From assembly GCF_000617925.1 (NCBI RefSeq), contig NZ_BAMT01000001.1:186001-250000 (forward strand): a stretch of DNA of 64,000 bases, written 5' to 3'. The notes beneath the pieces are model-generated. The model ran no database searches. It was given only the letters and a program-made list of their open reading frames with translations, and had not been told where the DNA came from. Shown here piece by piece: positions 37,511 through 48,555 of the stretch. Each line of letters opens with the position of its first letter. Position 1 is the first letter of the stretch. The stretch is from Methylobacillus glycogenes JCM 2850. GTDB lineage: Bacteria > Pseudomonadota > Gammaproteobacteria > Burkholderiales > Methylophilaceae. Position numbers and translations under genes: made by a program.

Positions 37511-39596
37511 ATGTCTGGAAACACTCTGAACACCCCACGCAAAATCCTGGTTACCTCCGCATTGCCTTATGCCAACGGCAGCATACATCTTGGCCATATG
37601 GTGGAGTATGTACAAAGCGATATCTGGGTGCGTTTCCAGCAGATGCAGGGGCATCAGGTGCATTACGTCTGTGCCGATGATACCCATGGCACGCCCATCA
37701 TGCTGCGCGCAGAGAAAGAGGGCATCACCCCTGAAGCGCTGATTGCCAAGGTGCATGCCGAGCATTACGCGGATTTCAGCGATTTCCTCGTGCGCTTTGA
37801 TAATTATCACTCGACCAATGCCCCGGAAAACCGCGAGTTATCCAGCCGCATCTATAAAGCACTCAAGCCAATGACAAAATTGCCACGCGCACCATTGAGC
37901 AATATTACGACCCGGTCAAACAGATGTTCCTGCCGGATCGTTTTATCAAAGGTGAGTGCCCCAAGTGTCATGCCAAGGATCAATACGGCGACTCTTGCGA
38001 GGTGTGCGGCACGACTTATAGCCCCACCGAGCTGATAGCGCCGTATTCTGCCGTCTCGGGTGCAACCCCTGTCCGCAAGGAAACCGAGCATTACTTCTTC
38101 AAGCTCAGCGAGTGCGAGGAGTTTCTCAAGCAATGGACCCGCTCTGGCACCTTGCAGGCCGAAGCCGCCAACAAGATGGGCGAATGGTTTGCCTCTGGCT
38201 TGTCAGACTGGGATATCTCCCGTGATGCGCCTTACTTTGGCTTTGAAATTCCTGATGCGCCAGGCAAGTATTTCTACGTCTGGCTGGATGCGCCTATAGG
38301 CTATATGGCCAGTTTCAAAAACCTGTGCGAGCGTACAGGTTTGGATTTTGACGAATACTGGAAGGCTGATAGCAGCACCGAGCTTTATCACTTCATAGGC
38401 AAGGATATTTTGTATTTCCATGCCTTGTTCTGGCCTGCCACGCTGAAATACTCGGGCTATAGACAGCTACGCAGATTTTTGCCCATGGTTTCCTGACCGT
38501 GAATGGCGAGAAAATGTCCAAGTCACGCGGCACTTTCATCACTGCGCGTAGTTATCTCGAGCATGTGAAGAACCCAGAGTATTTGCGCTATTACTATGCC
38601 GCCAAGCTCAATGGCACGATGGAGGATATAGACCTCAATCTTGAGGACTTTATCGCCCGCGTGAATAGCGATTTGGTAGGCAAGTACATCAATATCGCCA
38701 GCCGTACCGCAGGGTTCATCAACAAGCGCTTTGGCGGCAAGCTGGGGGCTTCTGAAGCGGATGTAGAAATCACTGGGGGTGCATTGCGCATTGCCGATGA
38801 AATCAAGCAGGCGTTTGAAGCGCGGGACTATGCGCGCGCCTTGCGTGAAATCATGGCATTTGCTGATCGCATCAATCAATATATCGCCGAGCAAAAGCCC
38901 TGGGATTTGGCCAAGCAGGAAGGCCAGGAGGCCGCATTACACCGCGTTTGCAGCACGGCCATTCGTTTATTCCGTGACCTGACCGTGTTCCTCAAACCCG
39001 TGCTGCCTAGTCTTGCAGCGCAGGTAGAGCGCTTCTTGCAGGTGGACGCACTGCAATGGCAGGATTTGCAAACGCCGCTGGCTGATGGCCATGTCATTGC
39101 TGCGTATGATCACCTGATCACGCGTATAGACCCCAAGCATGTAGAAGCCATGGTGGAAGCCAATAAGGAATCGCTGCAGCCAACTGCGAACGTGCAAGCT
39201 AGCGCCCAGCCAGCTGCTGCCAAGGCCACTGGCGCTAAAGTCACTGACGATAAGCAAGAGGCTGATAACTACATCAGCATCGATGATTTCAGCAAGGTGG
39301 ATTTGCGCATCGCACGTATTGTGAATGCTGAGCATGTGGAAGGCGCAGAGAAGCTGCTACGTTTGTCACTGGATATAGGTGAGGACCAGCCACGCCAGGT
39401 ATTTGCTGGCATCAAGTCTGCCTATGACCCAGAAAGTCTCAAAGGCAGGCTGACAGTAATGGTGGCCAATCTGGCACCGCGCAAGATGAAGTTTGGTCTT
39501 TCCGAGGGCATGGTGCTGGCGGCCAGCGATGAGCGCGGCGGGCCTTATATCCTCAGTCCGGACAGTGGTGCGCAGCCTGGTATGCGCGTCAAATAA
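37511..39596 (+). CDS. metG: Methionyl-tRNA synthetase (two apparent frameshifts)
   Basis: About 695 residues after reconstruction. It has the class I HIGH-type motif [10 protein letters not shown], a zinc knuckle [17 protein letters not shown], the KMSKS loop [11 protein letters not shown] and a C-terminal tRNA-binding (EMAP/Trbp111-like) domain after an Ala-rich linker. The frame is lost at 37867-37869 (repair: AAGGCCAATGAC gives [19 protein letters not shown]) and at 38466-38467 (repair: CAGCCTACG gives [18 protein letters not shown]). Both breaks hit conserved segments of an essential enzyme, so sequence error is far more likely than decay. ATG 37511 fits the family start. Confidence 0.95.
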
Positions 39597-39600
39597 ACAA

Positions 39601-39630
39601 AAACCCCAGGTTTTTACCTGGGGTTTTTTT
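39601..39630. terminator. Bidirectional terminator between metG and the ComEA-like gene
   Basis: CCCCAGGT-TTTT-ACCTGGGG with a T7 tail on the plus strand and a TTTTTGTTT tail on the minus strand. Confidence 0.9.
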
Positions 39631-39652
39631 ACGCCTGCTTCTGCAAATTTTC

Positions 39653-39671
39653 AGCCTAGCATCGCTAGGCT
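39653..39671 (-). terminator. Second hairpin downstream of the ComEA-like gene
   Basis: AGCCTAGC-ATC-GCTAGGCT, 8-bp perfect stem, 15 bp past the minus-strand stop; only a weak GAAAATTT tail. Confidence 0.5.
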
Positions 39672-39685
39672 AAAACGGGTAGGTA

Positions 39686-40000
39686 TCAGTCCGCTTTCTT
39701 TTCAGTTTTCGCTGCCGCAGGCTTATCTGCTTTTGCGGGTTTGGCAGCACCCACGGTGAACTCACCTTTGAGTTTATCCACGCTTTTCTTGCCAAATCCC
39801 TTCACATTATCCAGCTCATCCACACTTTTAAAATTGCCGTGCGCCTTGCGGTAATCAACGATGGCCTGAGCCTTGGCAGGCCCTATGCCATTGACGGATT
39901 CCAGCTCGGTCACGCTGGCATTGTTGAGATCAACGGCGGCAAAAGCAGGGCAGGACAATCCAATCGCCATCAGGGCGGCAATAATGATGTTTTTATTCAT
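39686..40000 (-). CDS. ComEA-like helix-hairpin-helix DNA-binding protein
   Basis: 104 residues: signal peptide (MNKNIIIAALMAIGLSCPAFA), a double HhH domain (VDLNNASVTELESVNGIGPAKAQAIVDYRKAHG, FKSVDELDNVKGFGKKSVDKLKG), and a Lys/Ala-rich tail (KPAKADKPAAAKTEKKAD). Periplasmic ComEA binds incoming DNA in natural transformation. No other competence gene is adjacent, but a type IVb pilus and a HerA-like ATPase are encoded 25 kb away. The protein is exported and soluble rather than membrane-anchored. Confidence 0.88.
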   Translation of the reverse strand: MNKNIIIAALMAIGLSCPAFAAVDLNNASVTELESVNGIGPAKAQAIVDYRKAHGNFKSVDELDNVKGFGKKSVDKLKGEFTVGAAKPAKADKPAAAKTEKKAD

Positions 40001-40159
40001 GATGCAGACACTCCCAAACAGTTGTTGAAAAGATGTTGATGCACACTCGCATTTTTACTATTTACTATTGTCAATTGCTTATTGCGAGTTTGGCCATCAT
40101 ATCCCTGCCGTTAGCCGGGTTCAACAAAATATTGATTACATTCAGGAGCTTAATGAAGA

Positions 40160-40867
40160 CTAGTTACTAATGCTCAGATCAATCTGCCGTAGTGCTTGCA
40201 GCGGATCTGCTGCCTGGGTAATTGGGCGGCCTATCACTAGATAGCTAGAGCCCAAGGCCAGCGCTTCTGCTGGCGTGGCAACCCGGCTTTGATCATCCAG
40301 GCTGGCTTCGGCAGGGCGTATGCCCGGAGTAACCAGTTTGAAATCCTGGCCCAGCGCTTGACGCAGCACTGGAGCTTCTTGCGCCGAACACACCACACCG
40401 TCCAAGCCAGCAGCTTGTGTCAGCTTGGCCAAACGCAGCACATGCTGCTCCAGCGGCGTCTCTATCCCCAGTTGCTGCAAGTCAGCCTGATCCATGCTGG
40501 TGAGCACCGTGACCGCAATCAGCAAGGGCTGCTGACCGCTTCTTTCCACGCCTTCTCGCGCGGCTTCCATCATCTTGCTGCCGCCAGACGCATGCACGTT
40601 GAGCATCCATACCCCCAAACGACTGGCGGCTTCGCAGGCCTTGGCTACCGTATTGGGGATGTCATGGAATTTGAGATCAAGAAATACACCGAAACCCTGG
40701 CTGACCAGTTGCTCCACCAGGGCCGGACCTGCTGCCGTAAACAACTCCTTGCCCACCTTGACCCGGCACAGTGCAGGATCGAGTTGTGCCGCCAAGGCCA
40801 GTGCCGGGCTGGCGCTGGCATAGTCGAGTGCAACAACGATCTTGGGGTCAGAGGAGGCTATGGTCAT
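40160..40867 (-). CDS. pyrF: Orotidine 5'-phosphate decarboxylase
   Basis: Last step of UMP synthesis; 235 residues. Signatures: [20 protein letters not shown], the catalytic [11 protein letters not shown] and TPGIRPAE. The start overlaps the lapB stop (ATGA), so lapA-lapB-pyrF is one transcript, the same order as in many gamma- and betaproteobacteria. Confidence 0.95.
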   Translation of the reverse strand: MTIASSDPKIVVALDYASASPALALAAQLDPALCRVKVGKELFTAAGPALVEQLVSQGFGVFLDLKFHDIPNTVAKACEAASRLGVWMLNVHASGGSKMMEAAREGVERSGQQPLLIAVTVLTSMDQADLQQLGIETPLEQHVLRLAKLTQAAGLDGVVCSAQEAPVLRQALGQDFKLVTPGIRPAEASLDDQSRVATPAEALALGSSYLVIGRPITQAADPLQALRQIDLSISN

Positions 40868-42027
40868 ATCGCGGATTCCTTGCTTTCAGGTGAGAGGGAT
40901 TCCCAGGCATTGCAGGCTGGGCACTGCCAGTGGAAGTTACGCGCACGGAAGCCACATTGGTCACAGTAATGCGCACTGCGATTGCCTATAGCGTAACGTA
41001 CGGTTTGTTGCATCAGCAGGGCATCCTGCTGGTTGGCGCCTTCCAGCTGCGATTGGGCGCGCAAAAACTGATCCAAGGTCTGCAGGCTGGGCTTGCGGCT
41101 GAGTTCTTCACGCGCCAGGGCTTCGGCGCTGGCCGGGCCTTCTTCCGTCAAGGTGGTTTCATAGACGAGATTGAGGATGGAAGGGAGCTTATAGGTTTGC
41201 AAATAGCCTTTGAGCACGGCGATGCCTTCGTCCAAGCTGCCCAAGGCCTTGTAGCTATTGAGCAGTTTGGGCGCCACCAGGCCCAGGTATTCAGATTGCT
41301 GGAATTCCACACGCTTCCAGAAGGAGATGGCGAGCTTGTGGTTGCCATTGGCGGCTTCCAGATCACCCAGCATGATATTGGCGCGGGCGCAGCGCTTGTC
41401 GGCCTCTATGGCCATATCCAGGGCATGACGAGCGCTATGGCTATCGTGTTCCAGGATGGCTTTCATGGCGATTTCACAGTGGAACTGCGCCACTTCTTTA
41501 CGGAAGGAAATGCCAGACAGGCGCTCCAGATCAACCGCACTCTTGATGGCATTGTTCCATTCGCGCTCGCGTATATAAATTTCCAGCAGGGCGCGCAAAG
41601 CGGTCTGCTTGTAGCGGCTGTCATGCAGCGAGGTAAACAATTCCTCGGCCCGGTCAAACAAACCCGCCTTGAGATAATCCTGCGCCAGTTCTGCCATCAC
41701 TGCCTGTTTTTGCTGTTCTGGCAGTTCTTTGCGCTCTAGCAGGCTGAGGTGTAAATGTATCGCGCGATCTACTTCGCCACGCCTGCGGAACAGGCTGCCC
41801 AGCGCAAAGTGCAGCTCCATGGATTCCGCATTGGCTTGCACTGCCTCAATGAAAGCTTCTATGGCTTTGTCGTGCTGATCGCTAATGAGGAAATTCAGAC
41901 CCTTGAAATAAGCCGCAGGCAGGGCGGTGGATTCGGTCAGCAGCTGATTGATATCCACGCGTGCGGCAAGCCAGCCCAGCGTGAAGAAGAGGGGGAGGGC
42001 GAGTAGCCACCAGTATTCAAATTCCAT
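40864..42027 (-). CDS. lapB: LapB (YciM) lipopolysaccharide assembly TPR protein
   Basis: 387 residues. An N-terminal membrane anchor ([20 protein letters not shown]), a series of TPR repeats and a C-terminal rubredoxin-like zinc module [18 protein letters not shown]. LapB guides LpxC degradation by FtsH and links LPS synthesis to transport. Lies between lapA (126 bp upstream) and pyrF (overlap). Confidence 0.95.
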   Translation of the reverse strand: MEFEYWWLLALPLFFTLGWLAARVDINQLLTESTALPAAYFKGLNFLISDQHDKAIEAFIEAVQANAESMELHFALGSLFRRRGEVDRAIHLHLSLLERKELPEQQKQAVMAELAQDYLKAGLFDRAEELFTSLHDSRYKQTALRALLEIYIREREWNNAIKSAVDLERLSGISFRKEVAQFHCEIAMKAILEHDSHSARHALDMAIEADKRCARANIMLGDLEAANGNHKLAISFWKRVEFQQSEYLGLVAPKLLNSYKALGSLDEGIAVLKGYLQTYKLPSILNLVYETTLTEEGPASAEALAREELSRKPSLQTLDQFLRAQSQLEGANQQDALLMQQTVRYAIGNRSAHYCDQCGFRARNFHWQCPACNAWESLSPESKESAI

Positions 42028-42152
42028 GATTGATTGTTTAGCCCTGTTTGATTGGCCTATTGCATAGACATATTTAAGTTGGCCAGTTGCTGGCTGCTAC
42101 AGCCTGGGTTTATTGCCAGGCTGTTTGATCATTGCTGCGCTGATGCCTGGCT

Positions 42153-42416
42153 TCAGGTTTTGTTATTGAGCTTGAGGTTCTTGATTTCACGTTCCAGCGC
42201 CAGCAGCTTGCGGCGTTGGCGGATCAATGAACCCAGGCAAGCGATAATCCCGGCAATGATGCCGCTGAAGAAGGTAATCAATAACATCAGCGACAGTGGT
42301 GCTTTCCAGGAATAACCCAGGTAATAGGCCAGCTCCACCGTTTCCGAGTTCTTGAAGGCGAAGCCCAGCAGCAGGATGAACAGCAGGATACTGAGTATGG
42401 TGTATAGGGTACGCAT
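42153..42416 (-). CDS. lapA: LapA (YciS, DUF1049) membrane protein
   Basis: 87 residues, two membrane helices (LYTILSILLFILLLGFAF; LSLMLLITFFSGIIAGIIACLGSLI) and a C-terminal basic coiled-coil (RQRRKLLALEREIKNLKL). Works with LapB in LPS assembly control. First gene of lapA-lapB-pyrF after the ihfB terminator. Confidence 0.92.
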   Translation of the reverse strand: MRTLYTILSILLFILLLGFAFKNSETVELAYYLGYSWKAPLSLMLLITFFSGIIAGIIACLGSLIRQRRKLLALEREIKNLKLNNKT

Positions 42417-42473
42417 ACCCCGATTTTACCGAAGCCCTGCCTTAAGCGTGAAAAAAATCATGGCAAAAACATA

Positions 42474-42511
42474 AAAAAAGCGGCAGTTCCGTTAAGGAAG
42501 CTGCCGCTTTT
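42474..42511 (-). terminator. Terminator after ihfB
   Basis: Minus strand AAAAGCGGCAG ... CTGCCGCTTTTTTT, an 11-bp stem with further internal pairing, then a T-run. It ends the rpsA-ihfB transcript. Confidence 0.9.
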
Positions 42512-42544
42512 CTAGCACAACTACTGTAGTTATTACTACTGTGC

Positions 42545-42829
42545 TTATTCGTTAAGGTCTACGCGTTCGCGCAATTCCTTGCCTGCCTTGAAGTGAGGTA
42601 CATACTTCTTGGGCACCTGCACTTTTTCGCCAGTCTTGGGGTTGCGACCAAGTCGTGGAGGACGGTAGTTAAGACTGAAGCTACCGAAGCCACGAATCTC
42701 GATGCGCTCGCCTGAGGCAAGGTTGTCCGTCATCGAGTCAAGGATAGCCTTGACCGATAACTCTGCATCCTTGACCACCAGTTGCGGAAAACGCGCAGCC
42801 AGGTTGGCAATCAACTCCGATTTGGTCAT
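42545..42829 (-). CDS. ihfB: Integration host factor subunit beta
   Basis: 94 residues. Nucleoid DNA-bending protein with [28 protein letters not shown] and the beta-arm [15 protein letters not shown]. Twelve base pairs separate it from rpsA, the standard cmk-rpsA-ihfB order. Confidence 0.96.
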   Translation of the reverse strand: MTKSELIANLAARFPQLVVKDAELSVKAILDSMTDNLASGERIEIRGFGSFSLNYRPPRLGRNPKTGEKVQVPKKYVPHFKAGKELRERVDLNE

Positions 42830-42841
42830 GACGCTATGACC

Positions 42842-44545
42842 TTACTCGTTGTTTTTGCCGTCAAGCTTAGCCTTCAGCAAAGCGCCCAGGTTGGTGGTGC
42901 CAGCAGAGCCGGCATCATTGCTGAACTTTTGCAGTGCATCAGCTTCGTCTGCAAGATCCTTGGCCTTGATAGACAGGGCGATAGAACGGCTCTTGCGGTC
43001 GATGTTGGTGATGCGGGCTTCGATTTCTTCGCCTTCCTTGAGCACGGTGGAAATGTCTTCAACCTTGTCACGGGAAACTTCAGAAACACGCAGGTAGCCT
43101 TCAACTTCGTTGTCCAGGGTGATAACGGCACCCTTGGCTTCCAGGGACTTCACAGTACCCTTAACGATAGCACCCTTGTCATTCAGGGAGGTGTAAGCGC
43201 TGAATGGATCGCTGTCCAGTTGCTTAACGCCCAGGGAGATACGCTCCTTCTCGACATCAATGCTCAGTACAACGGCTTCCAGCTCGTCACCCTTCTTGAA
43301 GTTGCGGATAGCTTCTTCGCCAGATTGGTTCCAGGACAGGTCGGACAAGTGAACCAGGCCATCGATGCCACCAGGCAAACCGATGAATACGCCGAAATCA
43401 GTGATGGACTTGATTTGGCCGCTGACTTTGTCGCCCTTCTTGTGGGAAGCTGCGAAATCATCCCAAGGATTAGCTTGGCATTGCTTCATGCCCAGGGACA
43501 GACGACGACGGTCTTCGTCGATTTCCAGGATCATGACTTCTACTTCGTCGCCCAGTTGAGCGATCTTGGCAGGATGTACGTTCTTGTTGGTCCAATCCAT
43601 TTCGGAAACGTGTACCAGACCTTCAATGCCTGGCTCGATTTCAACGAATGCACCGTAGTCGGTCAGGTTGGTGACCTTGCCGAACAAACGGGTGCCCACT
43701 GGGTAACGACGGCCCAGAGCAACCCATGGATCGTCGCCCAGTTGCTTGATGCCCAGGGAAACGCGGTTCTTCTCTTGATCGAACTTGAGGATCTTGGCTT
43801 CAACTTCTTCACCAACAGTCAGCACTTCGGATGGGTGCTTGACGCGGCGCCATGCCAGGTCGGTGATGTGCAGCAAGCCATCGATGCCACCCAGATCAAC
43901 GAACGCACCGTAGTCGGTGATGTTCTTGACGATACCCTTAACCACTGCGCCTTCTTTCAAGGACTCAAGCAGTGCTTCGCGGTCTGCGCCCATGCTTTCT
44001 TCCAGCACGGCACGACGGGAAACCACGACGTTGTTACGCTTGCGATCCAGCTTGATAACCTTGAAGTCCCATTCCTTGTTTTCGAATGGAGTGGTGTCTT
44101 TAACTGGACGCAGATCAACCAGTGAACCTGGCAGGAATGCGCGGATGCTGTTAACCATAACAGTCAGACCACCCTTGACGCGGCCATTGACCATGCCCTT
44201 GATGATACGGGATTCGTTCATCGCTTCTTCGAGGTCTTGCCATGCAGCCAGGCGCTTAGCCTTTTCACGGGACAGCTTGGTAGAACCGTAGCCGTCTTCG
44301 AGGGACTCGATGCATACCTTAACGAAGTCGCCAGCACTGACTTCAAGTTCGCCGCGATCATTGCGGAATTCGGAAGCGGGGATAACGCTTTCGGACTTGA
44401 GGCCGGCGTTAACGATGATGAAGTCATCATCTACAGAGACAACTTCAGCGGTGATCACTTCACCAGAGCGCATTTCCTGGCGAGCCAGGCTTTCCTCAAA
44501 CAGGGCTGCAAAGCTTTCTGTGGAGGTGGTTGAAAGGTTAGCCAT
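42842..44545 (-). CDS. rpsA: 30S ribosomal protein S1
   Basis: 567 residues with six S1 RNA-binding repeats (for example [31 protein letters not shown]). It helps bind mRNA to the 30S subunit. Long antisense ORFs across it are shadows of the repeat-rich, GC-rich code. A leader with two hairpins precedes the start. Confidence 0.97.
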   Translation of the reverse strand: MANLSTTSTESFAALFEESLARQEMRSGEVITAEVVSVDDDFIIVNAGLKSESVIPASEFRNDRGELEVSAGDFVKVCIESLEDGYGSTKLSREKAKRLAAWQDLEEAMNESRIIKGMVNGRVKGGLTVMVNSIRAFLPGSLVDLRPVKDTTPFENKEWDFKVIKLDRKRNNVVVSRRAVLEESMGADREALLESLKEGAVVKGIVKNITDYGAFVDLGGIDGLLHITDLAWRRVKHPSEVLTVGEEVEAKILKFDQEKNRVSLGIKQLGDDPWVALGRRYPVGTRLFGKVTNLTDYGAFVEIEPGIEGLVHVSEMDWTNKNVHPAKIAQLGDEVEVMILEIDEDRRRLSLGMKQCQANPWDDFAASHKKGDKVSGQIKSITDFGVFIGLPGGIDGLVHLSDLSWNQSGEEAIRNFKKGDELEAVVLSIDVEKERISLGVKQLDSDPFSAYTSLNDKGAIVKGTVKSLEAKGAVITLDNEVEGYLRVSEVSRDKVEDISTVLKEGEEIEARITNIDRKSRSIALSIKAKDLADEADALQKFSNDAGSAGTTNLGALLKAKLDGKNNE

Positions 44546-44639
44546 TAAAAAAATATCCAGATAATCCCGCCTAGCAGCGGGTCAAATTAAAAAAACCATG
44601 AATCGGTGGGATTCACGGCGCACTTACTACAAACACTAC
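44546..44639 (-). promoter_or_regulatory. cmk-rpsA intergenic: hairpin with T-run, then a leader hairpin
   Basis: On the minus strand GTGAATC-CCACC-GATTCAT is followed by GGTTTTTTT (44589-44616), a possible terminator or attenuator between cmk and rpsA. Next comes CCCGC-TGCTAG-GCGGG (44566-44581) in the rpsA leader. S1 is known to repress its own mRNA through leader hairpins in gammaproteobacteria; such control here is inference. Confidence 0.5.
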
Positions 44640-45326
44640 TTACTGATTTGATAAAGCCTGCGTGTCAGCGTGGTGGTAATCCAGCACGGTGTTGACCGCC
44701 TGCTCTATACTTAGCTGGCTGGTTTCCAGCAATCTTGCCTGATCACATTGCTGCAACGGGGCAACGGGCCTGGCCCTGTCTCGCGCGTCGCGGGTTTGCA
44801 AATCCTGCAGGATGTCGTGCAGATTAGCATGGTTTCCTTTTTCCATCAACTGTTTATAGCGCCTCTCAGCCCTGACCTCAGCAGTGGCGGTAAGGAAAAT
44901 CTTGGTGCTGGCATCGGGAAATACCACGGTGGCCATATCCCTGCCATCCGCCACCAGGCCTGGGGCCTGGCGAAAGCTTTTCTGCAACGCCAGCAGGGCA
45001 CTACGCAAGGCTGGGTGCACAGCGACTTCAGAAGCGCCGCGACTGATCTCCTCGGTACGCACGGCGTCGGTGATGACTTCGCCATTAAGCACAATCTCGC
45101 CGCCTTCAAAACGGATATCCAGCTCAGCGGCCATTTTGGCCAGCGCTGCCTCGTCTTGCCAGGAGATATTACGCGCGCGCGCCGCCAGTGCGGCAATGCG
45201 ATATATCGCGCCGGAATCGAGATAATGGAAGCCCAGCGTCTGGGCCACGCGTTGCGCCACCGTACCCTTGCCAGAAGCGGAAGGGCCATCGATGGCAATG
45301 ACGGGAATGTTTGCAGATAAGGTCAT
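44640..45326 (-). CDS. cmk: Cytidylate kinase
   Basis: Phosphorylates CMP/dCMP; 228 residues. P-loop IDGPSASGKGTVAQRVA, YLDSGAIYR and VADGRDMATVVFPDA. Sits between aroA (16 bp upstream) and rpsA, forming the tyrA-aroA-cmk-rpsA-ihfB supra-operon. Confidence 0.96.
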   Translation of the reverse strand: MTLSANIPVIAIDGPSASGKGTVAQRVAQTLGFHYLDSGAIYRIAALAARARNISWQDEAALAKMAAELDIRFEGGEIVLNGEVITDAVRTEEISRGASEVAVHPALRSALLALQKSFRQAPGLVADGRDMATVVFPDASTKIFLTATAEVRAERRYKQLMEKGNHANLHDILQDLQTRDARDRARPVAPLQQCDQARLLETSQLSIEQAVNTVLDYHHADTQALSNQ

Positions 45327-45342
45327 AAGTGCGGATGAATGC

Positions 45343-46647
45343 TTATTGGTCTTGAATCAGCGCGGCAAAGCGCTGGAAGTAGTCAGGGAAAGTCTTGGCA
45401 ACACAGCCAGGGTCGTTGATGATGACGGGTACGCCACCCAAAGCCACCAGTGAGAAGCACATGGCCATGCGGTGATCATCATAGGTATCTATGCTGGCGT
45501 TAGGCGTCAGTTGCGCAGGAGGTGTGACTTTGAGGTAGTCACTGCCTTCTTCAACAATAGCGCCTACCTTGCGTAATTCTGTCGCCATCGCGCTTAAACG
45601 GTCAGTTTCCTTGACGCGCCAGCTGGCGATATTGCGTAGGGTGCTAGGGCCATCGGCAAATAAAGCCAGAATCGCCAGTGTCATGGCGGCATCGGGGATA
45701 TGGTTGCAGTCCAGGTCCAGCGCCTTCAGCGGGCCTGCTGCTGCGCTGACCTCTATCCAGTTGTCGCCTGCCTTGACCTGCGCGCCCATCAGGCTGAGCG
45801 CTTCTATAAAGCGCACATCGCCTTGTATGCTTTTGCTGCCTACGCCTTCTACTTTTACCGGGCCGCTACCTATCGCGCCTGCCGCCAGGAAGTAGGATGC
45901 GGAAGAAGCGTCACCTTCTACATGCACGCTGCCAGGGCTGGTATAGCGACTGTTGGCAGGGATGGTAAAGCTGCGCCATTCATCACGCTGCACCTCAACG
46001 CCATAGCGCGCCATCAAATTGAGCGTGATTTCAATATAGGGTTTGGATATTAATTCACCCACCACCTCTATACGCGCCTGTTTGCCGCTCAAAGGCAGCG
46101 CCATCAGCAGGGCGGTGAGGAACTGGCTGGAGACATCGCCTCTGACTTGCAAGGCTTGGACAGAACCCAGGTCGGCATCAGGCGCAGCAGGGTGTATATG
46201 TAGCGGCGGGAAGCCGGGGTTGCCCAGGTAATCAATCGCGGCACCTGCTGCGTTGAGCGCATCTACCAAATCACCGATAGGCCGCTCATGCATACGCGCC
46301 ACGCCCGAAAGCTCGTAATCGCCGCCTGAAAGCGCCAGGGCTGCGGTCAATGGGCGAAACGCCGTCCCGGCATTACCGAGAAACAGCTTGGCCTGCTTGA
46401 CCGGGAAATCACCTGCCGTGCCGTGCACCAGCCAATGGTGCGGGCCACGTTGTTCAAGTTTTACCCCCAGCGCTGTCAGGGCTTCCAGCATGCGTTGAGT
46501 GTCGTCCGAGGCCAGCACATCGTGAATTTCGGTATTGCCTTGCGCCAGGGCAGACAGCAGCAGAATGCGGTTGGAAATACTCTTGGAGCCTGGCAGCTGG
46601 GTAGTGCCACTGGCTTGTTGCGCTGGGGCTAGGGTCAAGGTTTCCAT
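45343..46647 (-). CDS. aroA: 3-phosphoshikimate 1-carboxyvinyltransferase (EPSP synthase)
   Basis: Sixth shikimate step; 434 residues. [40 protein letters not shown], and [18 protein letters not shown]. The real ATG is at 46647, one base after the tyrA stop; an upstream in-frame extension to 46761 lies inside tyrA and is not used. [13 protein letters not shown] carries the class I glyphosate-sensitive pattern. Confidence 0.95.
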   Translation of the reverse strand: METLTLAPAQQASGTTQLPGSKSISNRILLLSALAQGNTEIHDVLASDDTQRMLEALTALGVKLEQRGPHHWLVHGTAGDFPVKQAKLFLGNAGTAFRPLTAALALSGGDYELSGVARMHERPIGDLVDALNAAGAAIDYLGNPGFPPLHIHPAAPDADLGSVQALQVRGDVSSQFLTALLMALPLSGKQARIEVVGELISKPYIEITLNLMARYGVEVQRDEWRSFTIPANSRYTSPGSVHVEGDASSASYFLAAGAIGSGPVKVEGVGSKSIQGDVRFIEALSLMGAQVKAGDNWIEVSAAAGPLKALDLDCNHIPDAAMTLAILALFADGPSTLRNIASWRVKETDRLSAMATELRKVGAIVEEGSDYLKVTPPAQLTPNASIDTYDDHRMAMCFSLVALGGVPVIINDPGCVAKTFPDYFQRFAALIQDQ

Positions 46648-46648
46648 A

Positions 46649-47536
46649 TCAATTTTTCCAGTTGGCGTCTTGTTGCTGATTGGCCCAGGTATTTCTGGCC
46701 TGGCTGGCGCATTCAAAGATGGCTTGCAGCGCGGGAGCATCACTCTGCTCCAGGCTGGCACGCAAGCTGCTCAAGGCCGCTTGATAAAGATCCAGCTCGG
46801 CTAATAAGGCCGTGCGGTTGGCCAGGCTGATATCGCGCCACATTTCTGGTGAGCTGCCCGCGATGCGCGTGAAATCACGGAAGCCGCTGGCGGCAAATTC
46901 AAAGAACAGGCTGGCATCGTCACGGTTGGCGAGTTCGTTGACCAGGGCAAAGGCCAGCAAGTGCGGCAAGTGACTCACCGCAGCAAAAATCGCATCGTGT
47001 TCGCTAGCACTCATGATGCGGATGCGCGCCCCTGTACTCAACCAAAGTTGGCGCACGGTTTCCAGCGCCGCAGGGTCAGTATCGTGCTCTGGTGTCAGTA
47101 CTACGTTTTTTTGCTGGTACAAGCTGGCTAGTGCTGCTGCAGGGCCGCTTTTCTCTGCACCTGCTATGGGGTGGCCGGGCACAAAGCGGCTGCTGGCCGG
47201 GCCGAGCAAGGCACGAGCCTGTAGTGCAACATCGTGCTTGGTGCTGCCTGCGTCGGTAACAATAGTCTGGGCTTCAAGATGAGGGGCTATGTTGCGCAAA
47301 ATGCCGGGAATCTGCGCCACAGGGGTAGCGATCAGAATAACATCCACGCCTTTGACCGCACTCGCTATATCCGTGGCGGCTGCGTCTATGATGCCCAGGC
47401 TGAGTGCCTCCTGCAAACTCTCCCCATTGCGACCTATACCTGTGATATGCCAGCCTGCGCCAGCAGATTTCAATGCCAGGGCCAGGGAGCCACCTATAAG
47501 GCCAACGCCGAAAACAAGCAGTTTTTTCACGATCAC
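46649..47536 (-). CDS. tyrA: Prephenate dehydrogenase
   Basis: NAD(P)-dependent step to tyrosine; 295 residues, TyrA without a chorismate mutase domain. Coenzyme motif [16 protein letters not shown] and catalytic region [11 protein letters not shown] ... [13 protein letters not shown]. Start is GTG at 47536 or the GTG two codons later; no clear ribosome site. First gene of the tyrA-aroA-cmk group. Confidence 0.93.
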   Translation of the reverse strand: MIVKKLLVFGVGLIGGSLALALKSAGAGWHITGIGRNGESLQEALSLGIIDAAATDIASAVKGVDVILIATPVAQIPGILRNIAPHLEAQTIVTDAGSTKHDVALQARALLGPASSRFVPGHPIAGAEKSGPAAALASLYQQKNVVLTPEHDTDPAALETVRQLWLSTGARIRIMSASEHDAIFAAVSHLPHLLAFALVNELANRDDASLFFEFAASGFRDFTRIAGSSPEMWRDISLANRTALLAELDLYQAALSSLRASLEQSDAPALQAIFECASQARNTWANQQQDANWKN

Positions 47537-47649
47537 TGTTATTTCAAAAAAGGGAGAGCAGAGGGAAACCGCAATTGTAGCATGCTGGGCTGCCCTGGCA
47601 GGGAGGGCGAAGGCTGGGGAGGGTTAAGCAGTTTGTAGCGAAGCAAGCG

Positions 47650-47680
47650 CGGCGTTTTGTGCCTGAGCAACAAAACGCCG
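47650..47680. terminator. Hairpin downstream of bpt
   Basis: CGGCGTTTTGT-N9-ACAAAACGCCG, perfect 11-bp stem in the 254-bp gap between tyrA and bpt. No T-run follows on either strand. Confidence 0.5.
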
Positions 47681-47790
47681 GTTGCCTGGAGATGACAAGG
47701 AGCAGTGTTTGAGAACCGGAATTGGGGGATTTAGTTCATTGCGACTCGCAAAATTAGCGGATATTTTTTTAGCGCTGAGATCAGCATGCA

Positions 47791-48555
47791 TCAAGATTCA
47801 GTGGCTGCAACTTCAGCAGCAGGCAAAGCAGGCTCAGTATGTATGGCTTGCCATTCACCATTGACTAGCCCCTGCTGTGGCAGGAAGTTTTTCTTGTAAG
47901 CCATTTTGCGGCTTTCCTTGATCCAGTAGCCCAGGTAGAGATAGGGCAGTTGCAACTGGCGGCACCATTGCAGCAGCCAGAGCACATTGAAAGTGCCGTA
48001 GCTGGCCTGGGTGTCTGCGGCATCATAAAAGGTATAGACCGCCGAGATACCATCAGCGACTACATCCACCACGCTGACCATCTTCAACTGACCTTGCTTG
48101 CGAAACTCCACCATCAGGCTTTCCACATTGCTTTGCACCAGAAAGTTGCGATATTGCTCTGCGGTTTCCGGATCGCCACTGCCATCATGCCTGGCCACCT
48201 GGTAAGCCGTATACAAGGCGAAATGCTCTTCAGTAAAGCGCAGCTCCATGAGGCTGACTTCCAGGTCTAGATGCTGCTTCCAGGCGCGGCGCTGGCTGCG
48301 CTTGGGCTGGAATTCATTGACTGGCAGTCGGACCGGGATGCAGGCATGGCAGCTTTCGCAATGCGGTCTGTAGGCAAACTTGCCGCTACGGCGGAAGCCC
48401 ATCTGGATCAAGCCGCTATAGGCTTGTGCATCAATCAAATGATGCGGTGTGGCAATCAGTGATTGCGCAGGCTGATTGGCCAAATAACCACAGGCATACG
48501 CCGTGGTCGCGTAGAACTGAATTTTGTGCAGGTGCTGTTCGCCAGGCAATGTCAT
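47791..48555 (-). CDS. bpt: Bpt aspartate/glutamate leucyltransferase (ATE1-like)
   Basis: 254 residues. Transfers Leu from tRNA to N-terminal Asp/Glu for degradation by the N-degron route. N-terminal Cys cluster and [29 protein letters not shown], then [26 protein letters not shown]. It overlaps the aat stop by ATGA, so both N-degron transferases are co-expressed. Confidence 0.93.
   Translation of the reverse strand: MTLPGEQHLHKIQFYATTAYACGYLANQPAQSLIATPHHLIDAQAYSGLIQMGFRRSGKFAYRPHCESCHACIPVRLPVNEFQPKRSQRRAWKQHLDLEVSLMELRFTEEHFALYTAYQVARHDGSGDPETAEQYRNFLVQSNVESLMVEFRKQGQLKMVSVVDVVADGISAVYTFYDAADTQASYGTFNVLWLLQWCRQLQLPYLYLGYWIKESRKMAYKKNFLPQQGLVNGEWQAIHTEPALPAAEVAATES

Noticed and set aside
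37511-39596. metG, dcd, hom, zwf as pseudogenes
   Set aside because: They are essential or central enzymes, all other motifs are intact, and a single added base per break restores exact family sequence and length.
42782-44125. 447-codon plus-strand ORF antisense to rpsA
   Set aside because: It mirrors the six repeated S1 domains in a GC-rich gene; no ribosome site, no recognisable domain.
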